Below are positions 12,314 to 29,281 of a stretch of DNA of 64,000 nucleotides, one piece after another. Both the position numbers and the translations under genes were made by a program. Position 1 is the first letter of the stretch; each line of letters begins with the position of its first letter. Source of the stretch: Apostichopus japonicus (lineage: Eukaryota > Echinodermata > Holothuroidea > Aspidochirotida > Stichopodidae). Below the pieces are notes generated by a model. That model worked only from the letters and a program-made list of their open reading frames with translations, did not search any database and had not been told where the DNA came from. The stretch covers positions 10,648,611 through 10,712,610 of the forward strand of contig NC_092576.1 of the NCBI RefSeq assembly GCF_037975245.1, read 5' to 3'.

Positions 12314-12700
12314 TGTGTAAAAGTTAGTTGGCCTGACGTTTCGATCCTAGCAGGATCTTCTTCAAAGGCTGAATGACAAGTAACAGTAACAGAAGGGAAA
12401 TAAACACACAGATTACAGACAGGTTAATGAGCATGGTGAACACAAAGAGATAGATGTAAGGAGATTAGTAGACCAGGGATGGAGAGAAGAAATCAACAGG
12501 GGAAGAGGAGAGGTAGGAGATAAACAGTAGAGGGACAGAGGGGGTGGGGATTAAAGGAAGGGGGTAGGGAATAAACTGGAGAAGGATAAAGACAGAAAGG
12601 TGTGGAGAAAAAAAAGGTGGAAGAGAGCTGTGAGAAGAGGAGTGATGGGGGAGGGGGGTCCTGCTAGGATCGAAACGTCAGGCCAACTTACTTTTACACA
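12314..12700. mobile_element. MITE with long inverted repeats and purine-rich core, copy A
   Basis: The ends are about 43-bp near-perfect inverted repeats: 12,314-12,356, beginning TGTGTAAAAGTTAGTTGGCC, against 12,658-12,700, ending GGCCAACTTACTTTTACACA. The interior (about 12,440-12,655) is strongly purine-rich on the plus strand. It has no ORF. The target duplication is unclear. The orthologous copy is at 55,555-55,934. Confidence 0.85.
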
Positions 12701-14904
12701 TTCTATTACACAGGCTCTCCAGTGAATAAGCAGTGTGCAAACAGTTTTATTTTATTTTGACAAATTACTATTAAGTAAACATTTATGTAACAATTATGTA
12801 ACATTAGAGTAATATATATAAGCGAAGTACTAAAGACTATTTTAATATCTGGTAATGGCGTGCAGTATAAAACAAAACAAATAAGGTAGCACAAACAGCC
12901 GAGCCAGTCAGTTACATTAGGCAGACAATGTTAACATCATACAGATTTCGTTCATTCCTTTCAATGTTTTTTATTATCATACCCGGACGTCTTTTTTTGT
13001 TTATCTGGTTATATTTCAATAGCGTTAAGTAACGATAAAAGGATCAAACTGTATATTTGTGAACTTTCATTTCACGTATTGAAATAAATAAACTACTTTC
13101 ACATTTGCCTTTTACATGTGATTGATATATATTACGAAACCGTGTCGGCCCCACGGATTGTTGAGAAATGTTTGAAGTCAGCCATCATCTTCTAATTAAC
13201 AAACAGTTAATGAAAACACCCGCTCAACCCCACCGTGAACCCCTCCCCCCCCCCCCCGAAAAAAAGGAAACAAAAACACTTTCATTTCACTTGCATTTCA
13301 TTATCTTCTAATTAACAAACAGTTCATAAAAATGTCTTTCACGGAACACGCACTCAACTCCCCAACCCCTGCCCCCCCCCCCCAACAAAAAGTACACTTT
13401 TTCTTTGCATTCTATTCGAATTCCTCCCACTATGACATTTTCTTCATACAGACACATTCTTAAGAAGTTGCTTTGCTTCAATTGCATATAAACAATGTAT
13501 GTACCATCTCACTGTTGAGCACAAAATGGTGGAATAAAGGCAACTTCCAGTTGGAAATTTACCATCATCGTAGGTAAACTATTTACCGGTTGTAGTCAGT
13601 AAAGATGGTTAATGTTTTTTAAACGGAATACCAAAATACTGTCTAGCCTTACATACTGACACTACGGCGAACAAATTCATAGACAATTTTGAATCAATAA
13701 GCGAAGAAAGGAAGTTGTTAACATCGCGAATTTACCCGATACCTTAACCTTGCTGAAGAATTTAGATGTTTGAGCTTTAACAACAATTGGAGTTTTATGA
13801 ATGACTCAATTCCTATAAAATGCGTAATTTATGATTCTTCATGTTACCAAGTTATGCTGTGTAAATAAGCTATATATTAAGCTTATCTATGGTATCATCA
13901 TACATATTTTCATAAAATAACATAGGACAAGTTCACAACTATAAGTAGAAGTCGAAACTTTGAAAGAAGCCGACAGTTACATATAACAACATTTTGTCTT
14001 GCTTCGAACTGGACAACGAAGCATCTGTAGACATCAAACATCCATTTCCAGCTACATTATCTGACGTACTGATATAAAGAGAGTGTTTATCAATTAATCC
14101 AAACCAAAGCGCCAATGACTGTTAGAAAATACACTCTGTGCAGCTCAACCTGACCAGTGTGGTAGATTTGACCAGAATCTGCTGCGGAAAAGCTTCATGT
14201 ATGGTGTTGCAAATATTCTTATATCCAAACGTTATTGTTTCTCTGTCCCGGACAGTTCGCATAAACAGGATTTTACCGTAGATCTTTGGAAGGTCACACA
14301 AAATCAATACAGGTTATGTTGTTCGATGAGAGTTAACAAAATGATAGACTCAATGACTCTGAATAAAAACTCAGATCAGGAAAGGTTATTGGCATACGAT
14401 TTACCGATCTTATAGATCACATTTTGTTTGCATAATCACATCATCACTAGGGTTCATGTTATAACATAGATATAATATTCCTTCCATCATGAAAGTATAC
14501 CCCACAGCTTGGATTGAACATCACTCTTGATGGGTTTTTCCCGACAAACGTCAATCTGACTCGACGGATATTTCCGAGGACTCCACTCCACCACATAAAT
14601 GGTAATGGTATACAGTGTACATTCCTTGTATTTTACATTTCTTTGGGTCAAACTACTACACTGTCAACTTTCAAACTGTCAAGTTCCATTTCTGAAAAGG
14701 TAATTGTTGCACTATTTACATATTGTACAATTTAGCAAAATATAAAGGACCATTTTAGCATCCAGTATAATGGCGTGCATTTTTAATACCAAGTTCAGTA
14801 CAAACAACAAAGCTATTCAGTCATATGACATTGTCAATGTTAACTCCATTCAGATTTCATTTATTTCGTTCAGCGTTTTGTATTGACCCAATTCTGCTAG
14901 GTTA
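12701..14904. repeat. Unit 1/unit 2 intergenic spacer with submodule repeats
   Basis: Non-coding; aligned with 55,935-57,341 and 60,168-60,850, and its last part also with 61,780-63,210. A stretch of about 115 bp is tandemly duplicated at about 13,186-13,400 (cttctaattaacaaacagtt repeated, each copy ending in a poly-C run); unit 3 has it once near 56,380. No gene is supported. Confidence 0.65.
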
Positions 14905-16086
14905 ATTAGCTATATATTAGGCTAAGTCCATTGTATCAGCATACACGTATTCATGAATACATAAAACAGGTGGAAAACTAATCAATAGTACGGTAAGATC
15001 ATTCTAAAATAAAACGAAAGATTAAAGTAAGTGTTTAGGCCTTTTATATATGTGGTGCATTCTTGATTATGAATCATGCCTGTTTGAACTGTAAAGATAC
15101 ATAAGGCCATGTCAACGACTTAACGATGCATTTTGAATGACTTAACGGATTGAATGCGAGTCCCAACCCACTCGGCCTTTGTCTTGAAAAAAATATTTGT
15201 ATAAGTATACATTATAGTATGACATCCGTAACACGAAAGGTAGCAAGTCTGTGAACTGCTTAAGGTGGTAAATGCAATACTGATTTCCACGTGAATCCTA
15301 CTAATCGTGAGGCAATTTAAAAACTATATATACAATTAAACATAAGAATACAAATACAAGCAACCACTCCTCTCATGGATGACGGTAGAACTAGTAGGGG
15401 TAAGGACACACGGGCATGTGATATAGGTAAGTCTATTTGCTTTTTTTTTTTTGTTCTAATGAATACGAGATTTCATTTTACTTTGCTACTATAGTAAATA
15501 TAACTGTTCTTCTCAACTTTAGAACTTTGTGTACTCACCTAGTGGCTTAGCCTACAGTCTGACTGTTAAATTGGATCTTACATTTACTTAACTGTGATGC
15601 AAAATATAGCGCCGAGGATCAATGTAAAAACAAGCTCTAAAAATGCAATAGCGAATTGTTTTTCTTCATCTTCAACTATTTATAATTTTCTTTATTGAGG
15701 TTGTGATATGTATAGAGACACGTCCTCGGTATACACTTCTAAAACCAGTATTTAACTAACGGACAAATCTGCCTAGTTTGGCTGAAAAACAAAACAAATA
15801 TCAGTCCTAAAAATACGATGGGTTATCTCTGCATGCCATAATAATCGCATTATTTGTTGAAGACATATTTGTAGTTACCGTTTAACTGAGTTCCGTTTCC
15901 GACGTGTTTTCATATATAAGACCATTTGAAGAAAAGGATACAGCAAAGCATATATATACGTTAATATGCTACAAAACCAGTGAATATAACAACTTCACTG
16001 ACATGAAAAACAATGATGCTTTGTTATATTAGTTAATGATTACTATTTCGCACCACCTAGTATTCATAATATCATATATATATATA

Positions 16087-16133
<47 letters not shown>

Positions 16134-17190
16134 CGATACAATACAGACCGATATATACATACATAAGTATATATATATATATAGCGCTTCAGTACAACTT
16201 TATTTTATCATTTTTATCAACTTTATTGTAAATAATCATTAAAGTAAGGTGACATTTTGAGCTGTAATGTTATATTAAAGAATAACCATGATATTGATTT
16301 ATGAACGGTTCATTTTGTTGAACAGTTAAATAGAGCAGCGATTTGATCCATATTTGGACCAAATCTATTGTTCATGACAGTTCGCCAATATTACTATATA
16401 ACTTTATATTTAAGTCATCCGCGGTTCTTTTGACACATTTTTAGTTTTGTTTCATATCTTTTGGTTGGAATTGTATCTCGTTCTAATAATTATGTAACAT
16501 TGAAACTGTGCACGAAGAATAAAGACAGTCAGAGACTAGTATTGTATTCACATAACAAAATAGCGAAAGCGACCTTTTCCCTAATTCGGACTCGTCGAAT
16601 TTGTCAGGAAACTGGTGTTTGCCGATACAATCATTAACACAATACTGCATGTTATCCATTTTTTAAATTTTTATAGGGAGTCTTGTATGCGCATTTCCGG
16701 CTCGCAACGGTTGTCTGTGACGCCATAACATTAAACAATCTAATAACAGCTTTAATATTCAAACATTCTTAACCCTTCCTTGCATTAAATGGAGGCTCTC
16801 TTCTGTGTTAACAAGTAATGGTTTGGAATTGATAACAGTTTGAAACGTTGCCCGATTAAACCTCCTATGAGTTCATGCCTGGAGATTGCTGTTCTTTAAT
16901 CAGAGAACACATAATTTTGAGCTATGTTAGTTAACTATTGATACTTCTAACAACTATGTTATGCACACATAGTAACTGCCTTAACCTTGTTTTAACAGTA
17001 ATATAACGGCAAGTAAACAAACAAAAAGTGCGGAAAAGGCACGAGAAAAGTTAACTTCATCAATCAAATGAACTGCTTATTTAAAATATTTGACATTGAT
17101 AGGAAATATTTGTAATTTTTGATGACTTTTGGGAGGGTAAAATTTCATTTGTCACGCAACTCATCAGTGAATTGCTTTCTTTATTTGCAG
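14905..17190. repeat. Unit 2 upstream flank
   Basis: Second copy of the flank at 340-2,984, lacking the hAT-like insertion. It contains an (AT)n tract at about 16,072-16,130 and ends at a conserved splice acceptor (AG at 17,189-17,190) just before the DED start. Confidence 0.7.
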
Positions 17191-17214
17191 TAATAGGGAT
17201 AACATTTCGTCGAT

Positions 17215-22223
<5,009 letters not shown>

Positions 22224-24039
22224 AATCTGATTTAGGTTACAGAAGACATCTTAGGTTAAACCACTAGAACAATAACGTTCGATTATAGCAGACAGTGTTG
22301 AGATAAACGTTCATCAAAAGTGGTATAACGTTTATCAAGAAAGCTACTGGTTACATCACCATAATGTAACGCTAGAAATCTCCTTATTTGTTGTGCGTGA
22401 TATACCTACGTCATTTCCGCTCAGCGACTCTCTCATAACGCCTCTTCCGTTTAACACATCAATGAATTATGTGTACAATTTTATTAAGCATTTGAGTTGA
22501 CTAAAGTTTCATAAAATGTTTAAAAGTGTTTATTTTGCTTAATGTGCTTATATCATTTCATTCATTCGACAAATAAAAAACGCAACATAATTTGATTCTC
22601 TCATTCCGTATAACCGTTGTCGAAGATCAACATTTCAAAGTAAGTCAAATTAACCACAAGTTACTGTTAACCATGTTACATTCCCCACGAACTTGTAAAC
22701 ATAATTCAATTCCTGCAGGCTTTAGCTCATGTGTTTCTCGGTAAAGATGTAAAAACAACGTTAATGGTAATTGACGGTCGCATAAGGTTTGAATTCTTAG
22801 CGCCGCATGTCTATTTTATATTAAAAATGTATAGTATTTAAAATAAGAAATGGTAACATTTCTTCTTTTGTCTAAACCTACAATTAAACGGGTCTCCTAA
22901 TGTTCGCACACAGTTGTACATTAATAAAATAAAATTAACCCGAAGACTTGCCTGATTGATTTTATATATTTTTTTCCATTTTAGCATTTGGCCGTCAGTC
23001 AGTACCGCTTTAAATTCAATGATATTAAGATATGCTTTTACAAAATAAAATCCCTATCTATATGGTTTTCTTATTATTTGTGGTATAATTATATCTACTG
23101 TCCCGTAGCCAGTAATAGTGAACCATGCATATAACTAATAATCGCTAAGTATGCCGACAAAATGATCTTTTAATTTTCCATTCTTACAACCGTCACGGTC
23201 CAATGTACCTCTCAGACACTATCTGAGGTCATATTGTACTTCAGATATTGCCTATATTTTTTTTCTGTTTTGCGTTCTCCAAATTTAACTTTATTCTATG
23301 TATCCTGCAACTTTTCTGGATTCGTGAATGAAAACCACATCCTCATAGCATTTTTTATACACAAAATGTTTTAACAGTTTTCCTTTTCTTTAAACCAAAC
23401 TTACATTATGAAACTTTTTTGATTTATTTTACCCTTTTTCCCTGTTTATTTCTTCTCTCATTTTTACATTTTCTTGTTGCTGTTATCAGCAATGTGTTTG
23501 GAAACATCATATGTACTGTATCTACCAATCATGTGTGTCAGTACTAAATCATCCATTTGTTCTATTCTTTTCATTTCGTCTGTCATAACATGCCCTTGTA
23601 CTATACTTGACACTTAAAATAAAACAGTTCATCTTGAACAGCACTTTTTTGTACTGTGAGATATTTGAAATTTAATCAATCATGTTCATCAATATTTGGT
23701 TAGAACAACTTTCTCGTCGTAGTATCAATCACAACTTTAGTTAAGATTGATCAAACTGTTATTAAAAAGTTCAATATATCTGGGAATCGCAAATTAGTTT
23801 AGAAAGTCTATGTTTTTATTTGTTATTTATTTTTGTTTATTGGATAATTATTCTTTGAACAAAATAAAATGAATTGAATTAATAGAGTACTGGAACAATC
23901 AGGCTAGTAGGATTAGCTAAGGTTACCGGCTGACAGACCCGAGAACTGTACTCCCCGTTCAACTTGGCCGATTTCCAGTGGTATTTAAAAAGTTGCTAGT
24001 TTCTCGCGAGACATCAATTGCTCCCGCGTGTCTCAATTT
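22224..24039. repeat. Unit 2 3' UTR and downstream flank
   Basis: Aligns with 6,589-6,989 plus 7,426-7,969, and with 49,560-51,321. The part 22,590-23,390 is present here and in unit 3 but replaced in unit 1 by the displaced exon fragment. The hAT-like element of units 1 and 3 is absent near 23,930. No gene. Confidence 0.65.
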
Positions 24040-24850
24040 GGTCCGGGTTACATCAATGAACCGGTAGTTATTTTTGCCGCCCTGTTAACAGTTAATAATA
24101 ACCAAAGAGTAAGCAAACATTTCGAATGCATCACATTTCATAACGAAGCAAAAAACAAATAATTTGAAGATTTACCTTTGTGGGGAGATCTGGCGTAATG
24201 ACATCACATATCTGAGATCACATTGGATCAAATTCCTGTAATTTAATGTAGCAAACATCTATTTCACAGTACTATCCTGATCATAACGTATCCAGCATTG
24301 TATATAGAAATACTTCGATCTTATGTTTACGACGGAACGTTTTGTTCCAATATTTGTTAACAAAAAGATGTAAAAACATGTAAATAAAGTAATTTGCGTT
24401 ATTTATTTGCATGCTGCAGAGAATCAAAGTTTTAAGATACTGTAACTTTGTTACCTCTTCAAATCAAAGTCACATCTTCCACTGCTCGTCGCCTCCCCCA
24501 TCCCCAAAAATTCACATTCAACCTCCCCCTCCTCCCCCACCCCCACTCCACTGGAATGGAATGTGTACCCGGTAGGTAGGCCTATGTCTGAGTCTAGTAC
24601 ATGACCCTGTAAGGATGTAAACACAAGAGATCGCGTATGGAACGCTAGTATTCAACAATTACCGATATCTCTAATTCATTATATTATATCTCTAATTCAC
24701 TTTAAGATATCTCTTATTCATTTCCAGATATCATTAAGCTAATCATATGTGAGATATCAGAAATTTAATACGAGATACCAAGAGTTCGAATTAGAGATAT
24801 CCAAAATTCACTTTCCGGTACACGTGACTTCCTCTTAAATGCATGAATGT
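24040..24850. other. Unit 2-specific insertion of about 0.8 kb
   Basis: Flanking sequence aligns with 9,100-9,125 of unit 1, but this stretch does not. It contains a pyrimidine-rich run near 24,500 and a short block of the GATATC-type minisatellite (24,655-24,830). No clear terminal repeats or ORF, so the nature of the insertion is unknown. Confidence 0.45.
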
Positions 24851-25455
24851 GAATAAGTAGTCTTAGCAGTACTTCCACTCTCAATGAAAGTTTCTGATTG
24901 TAAGGAAAGTCGATAAGTGAGGGTATGTTTCAATTCTTGATATAAGTGAAATTCCGGTAACCTTATTGGAAATCAAAGGAAATACATGAACTACAATTCT
25001 AGAACTGTGACGGATATGAACGAAATTTAAGAAAGTTTGCTAATTCATTCAGCGCAAGAAAACTATTTATTTATATGCTTGGCCCATCGGTAGTTTATGT
25101 GTAGCTCACACTGTCATGTTATGCGCAATCATAACACGCTCCTAAGCCCGCCACTGCTGCTCTAGAATTTAATAATATGCCCTTTAAAACACTTTTCATG
25201 TGCCTTTTTGACCTATTGAGTTTCAAAAAAACTGAAACCTTATAAAATCTGAGAAATTGCTTGGTCCATTTAAAGAATGGAGTTATGATTTATGGAAGCA
25301 CTGATGAAAGTCCCGCTACATTGCCAGTCTGCCAAACGCAGTCGGTTGGTACGTAAGTAGAATTGAATCGAATTACTATCAATATTACCAGAGCTAACGT
25401 TACCCATTAGGACTAACCTGAAGTGTAGTATTAGTACCCTAGACCAATCCAGTAT
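24851..25455. repeat. Unit 2 flank, homologous to 9,125-9,710
   Basis: Non-coding sequence that resumes the alignment with units 1 and 3 (cagtacttccact, then cttggcccatcggtagttta). No gene. Confidence 0.6.
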
Positions 25456-25681
25456 TATACAACACCTAATTATATTCCGGCCATTTGATTGGTCAATTGC
25501 TCGTCGATGGCATGCAAAATCCGCTCTATTGCACTCTATGAAATAGAACCATGTGTTATACTTTTTTTAATAACACTTTTTTTCAATGGTCAGAGAGCAA
25601 AAAAAACCTGTCTGTTCAAAACAATCTGTTGCATGAGTGCATTTTACATTCAATTATATCCAAATGTGAAGGTGTTGTATA
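25456..25681. mobile_element. Short MITE with TATACAACACC ends
   Basis: The left end TATACAACACCT is the reverse complement of the right end AGGTGTTGTATA. The sequence is missing from the aligned position in units 1 and 3. It is 226 bp with no real gene. I did not identify a target duplication. Confidence 0.6.
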
Positions 25682-25719
25682 AAACAAATAATGAATGGTT
25701 TCCATTGGTGCAATAGTGC

Positions 25720-25814
25720 TAATATTTCATTCGTTCAAAGATGAAATTTGTTCCGTTCAACGAGGCGCAGCCTCGTTGAATGGAACATTTCATCTTTCAA
25801 ATCATGAAATATTT
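25720..25814. repeat. Long imperfect hairpin
   Basis: Two arms of about 45 bp (25,720-25,766 and 25,770-25,814) are reverse complements with few differences and are separated by GCA. The innermost stem pairs TTCAACGAGGC with GCCTCGTTGAA. It lies immediately right of the 25,456 MITE and is absent from units 1 and 3, so it may be another foldback insertion. Confidence 0.8.
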
Positions 25815-25849
25815 ATACGCCTCGTTTTCCTGCCATGTATTAGCGCAAC

Positions 25850-26175
25850 AATTCGAATTCTTGATGTCTCTAATTCTATTCCCGATATCTCTAATTCAAT
25901 TTTTGATATCTCTAATTTTAGTCCCGATATCTCTTATTAAATTTTGGATATCTCTATTCAATTTTTTGATATTTTATACTGTAATCCCGATATCCTTATT
26001 CAATTTTGGATATCTCTAATTCGAATTCTTGATATCGCCAATTCGAGCTTGGATATCTCTAATTCAAGTTTGGATATCTCTAATTTTTCTTGATATCTCG
26101 AATTTATTTTGGATATCTCGATTCTTTTCTTGATAGCTCGAATTCAATTTTGGATATCTCGAATTGAATATGAGA
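25850..26175. repeat. GATATC/GAATTC minisatellite, unit 2 copy
   Basis: Degenerate tandem motif of the same family as 9,800-10,200, with gatatctctaattca-like copies. Homology to units 1 and 3 ends at its right edge. Confidence 0.8.
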
Positions 26176-26189
26176 TATCTTAAATAATG

Positions 26190-26280
26190 AATCTGTAACT
26201 GGACGACATACATTAATGTTGGAGTGACTCGAACCGGGGACCTTATGATTGGAAGGCCCCGCCGTTAACCAAGTACATAA
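26190..26280 (-). repeat. tRNA-derived, SINE-like fragment (tentative)
   Basis: On the minus strand, TTGGTTAACGG resembles a pol III A box and GGTTCGAGTC (26,226-26,235) matches the B box exactly, with about 30 bases between them as in tRNAs. A clean anticodon stem-loop and acceptor stem cannot be folded, so it is probably a tRNA-derived SINE head, not a functional tRNA. Confidence 0.4.
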
Positions 26281-28099
26281 CAATGTTCGCTACAACGATA
26301 GAGACTTCTTCATATACATTATTGACAATTAGTAACGTTCACCTAGCGGAATACCTAGGATAGACCCATATCGCATAAGATACAAGTTTAGAAAAACAAT
26401 TCAAAATTAGAAAACTAGCAGGGTAGACTAACCACTATTTTCAACTCCTTAAGCATAGACATTAATACAGATCCTAAACTATACTGCAAGCTGATTTTAC
26501 ACTGATTTATTTAGTTATGGCTACCAATCCAGGATCAAGATAGAAAACAGATGTTCAGTTATTAGTTCTAATCTAAGACTATTTCGGCCTAAGCTAGGCT
26601 TACGTTTAGCTCTGGTAAAATTCTAACCCAAATTTATTCTCCTGGACTATTTTCATTTATGGGGAAAAGTTCCTTGCTCATTTGATAAGCTTATTAATGA
26701 CTCAAGAAATGTGTGTCCACGTCAACATTTTTCAACACCTTTAATACACTATATATGAGTCTCGAGTGAACTATTACGGGGCAGATACTAGTATGACAAA
26801 AATTGCAATATTTTATGATTTAACCATGACAATGGAAGGTTAGCCCAATATGGAGTGTGCTAATACGGTAGCATGTTTTCAATGTGTTTATTCACCAAAT
26901 TGAAGGCAAGCAATGATCATGTACATATATCTGCACAGGTCGGAATGATCACTATAGTAAAAATGTGTGTGGTATACCACACACATGTAACAATAAGCTT
27001 ACTGATATGAACCCAAAGTTAATTGTTTTTGTTCAATAGAAAGATTGAAAGAAATATACCCATGTTCTTCCTAGTTTTATATTTGTAAATATTCAAATAA
27101 CCACAAATATAGTAGTTGAAACTCTTGTGACTCTTGAGGTAAAAAATATGAAGTACATGAGATATAATCATTTCTTTCAATTGACAATGAGTGCAATTTT
27201 CCTGTTCAGAAATTGCATATCATTTAGATTTAAGAAATTAATGTAAATTTCTGCAGAGTGCTCTACTTTAAGGGGATGTTATTGTAGGATATCTGTTTTC
27301 GACATTCTCTGAATTTCATCATCATGAATTTCAAATTAGAAACTGTCCCAATTTTATGTAGTTCGGACAAATTTGTCATATATACAATGCACATGTCCCC
27401 TCATCGGTGAATTGACAATCTAGCTGACTCAATATGAGCACATGAATGAAAATTGTACCGAATCTCCTTCTCGAGAACACCTTCGCAGTCTAAACTCTCT
27501 TGTACTCGGGTACTGAACCCAAGATCGCACGGGGATTTAAGAGACCCAAATACAAACTGCATTACAACCTGTATCGTCCAAACGATAATGAGATTAAACA
27601 TAGGGGGAGCCATACACAAAGCAATTAGATGTATATACGTTGCTGGAAATGTAATCTTATATTGTCATTATCAGTACACTCGGTCATATTAACTCGGGGA
27701 AGCAACAGTGTTTGGCGTTGTTTCCTTAATTATGTTACAGTTTCCATCTTCGTGGAAACTCGATGCCTTATAAAATATCTTTGTCTCCCTCTCTTTCACC
27801 ATGTCATATAACAACATGAGAGAAAAAGACGTTGATATGAATGCAAAACTAAAGTAGCCCGTAGTAACAATTAGCTACCTTAAAGTGTTAAAATGAACTA
27901 TTGTTTGTATAATTCAAATAAAACTATGACAATGGTTGTAGCACCAGTGAAGGGACTCGCATCAAACAAGGAAGAGGACAAGATGAGTAATAAGGTCAAT
28001 TAGAATCGGTTACAGCAATAAGGGCGACTATAGATATTATAGTTCCTGTCGATTTATTAACCGAGGGGATAGAACCTCTGAAATATTTGAAATAAATTA
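26281..28099. other. Non-coding island DNA
   Basis: No supported gene. It contains a perfect 24-bp palindrome at 26,963-26,986 (ATGTGTGTGGTATACC and its complement). The short ORFs near 27,400-27,800 overlap on opposite strands and show no family motifs. Confidence 0.4.
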
Positions 28100-29281
28100 G
28101 ATATTAGAACCGGTTTAGAAAAAAATGTACAACACCTGATATCACTGCTAATCGATAACGTCTCCTACGCCGTCAAGCTAGAGGGCAAGCTCGGACTTCC
28201 TTTTAACACTAACATTGGTTCACCATAAGGAGACAGTGCAAGCGCACTATTTTTATAAGTTATCTAGCCAACTCTTTGAAATCAGATGACAATGATATCG
28301 ATGCAGTTATCCTGTCATCTCAGTTAGCTGATCATGATTACAGCACAACCACCACTAATTATGTTTTTCACAGTAGACCACCAATACGCTGATGATATCT
28401 CTTGGGCATCAACTTGTCAGCATATACTGCAAGATATCGAAAAGCGAGTCTCTGATAAACTGGCAGGAAGGAATCTGAAAATCAACTGCACAAAAACTGA
28501 GAAATTTTCAATCACAAGAAAAGGAAATGAAAGTTGGAAGAAGTGTAAATATGTTGAAAGCTTGCTGGGGACCGAAGAAGATATTAACCGAAGAGTTGGT
28601 ATAACCAACGGTGCTCTCAACACACTGTCAAGTATTTTCAAAAGCATAATCATAAGCCGAAACATTAAGCTTAGGATTTTGGAGGCTTTATTAAAGAGTA
28701 TTTTTTGTACAATTGAGAACTGTGGGGCACAACAAAGAATCTTGATCGCAAAATTGACACTTTTCAAAGGAGAATACTTCGTAATTTTCTCAACATTAGA
28801 TGGACCAATAACAATTGTTTATCAAACAATGAGTTCTACAATGAAACCAACCAACACCTTGGTCATACATAGTTGCACATAGAAGCTTGAGACTTTTCGG
28901 TCATGTAGCAAGACTCCAGGAGGACGCTCCAGCAAAGGTTGCTTTAAGAGAGGTTAATCATGTCGGATAGACAAGACTCAACTTACTACTACTACCAACT
29001 ATCATTGAGGAAACACTAACTATATCAACGACGGAGTTGTACAATAATACAAATTGATAATTAAAGATTGAGCACATATACTTGTAGCAAACGAGTTTAA
29101 ATATGTAGAGCCGTTATAAAACACCTGATTTTGACTTACTGATGTTCAGATTTATTTTGTTCGTTTCTGTGCCGATGTTCTATTTGACTCGACTTTATTT
29201 TTTAGTAGAGATGTTTTGATTGGCGAGCGCGGCTACCTATCCCGGGTTTCCTATGCGGCTTCCCGCCTTCATATCTATCTT
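28100..29281 (+). pseudogene. Non-LTR retrotransposon (LINE) reverse-transcriptase fragment, 3' end
   Basis: Frame fragments in order give an NTNIGSP segment followed by a stop and GDSASA (RT motif), the catalytic block HQYADDISWA at about 28,378-28,407, an INCTKTEKFSI-like palm segment, a TLSSIFKS-like thumb segment, and a C-terminal LRLFGHVARLQEDAP motif. Several stops and frameshifts separate these, so it is dead and 5'-truncated. From 28,957 onward its 3' untranslated part is repeated at 32,655-32,985. It lies antisense to, and apparently inserted in, the last exon of the THAP gene. The family is RTE- or Jockey-like; I cannot decide which. Confidence 0.75.

Noticed and set aside
28417-28767. 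Minus-strand ORF opposite the LINE reverse transcriptase
   Set aside because: Antisense of the YADD-containing RT frame.
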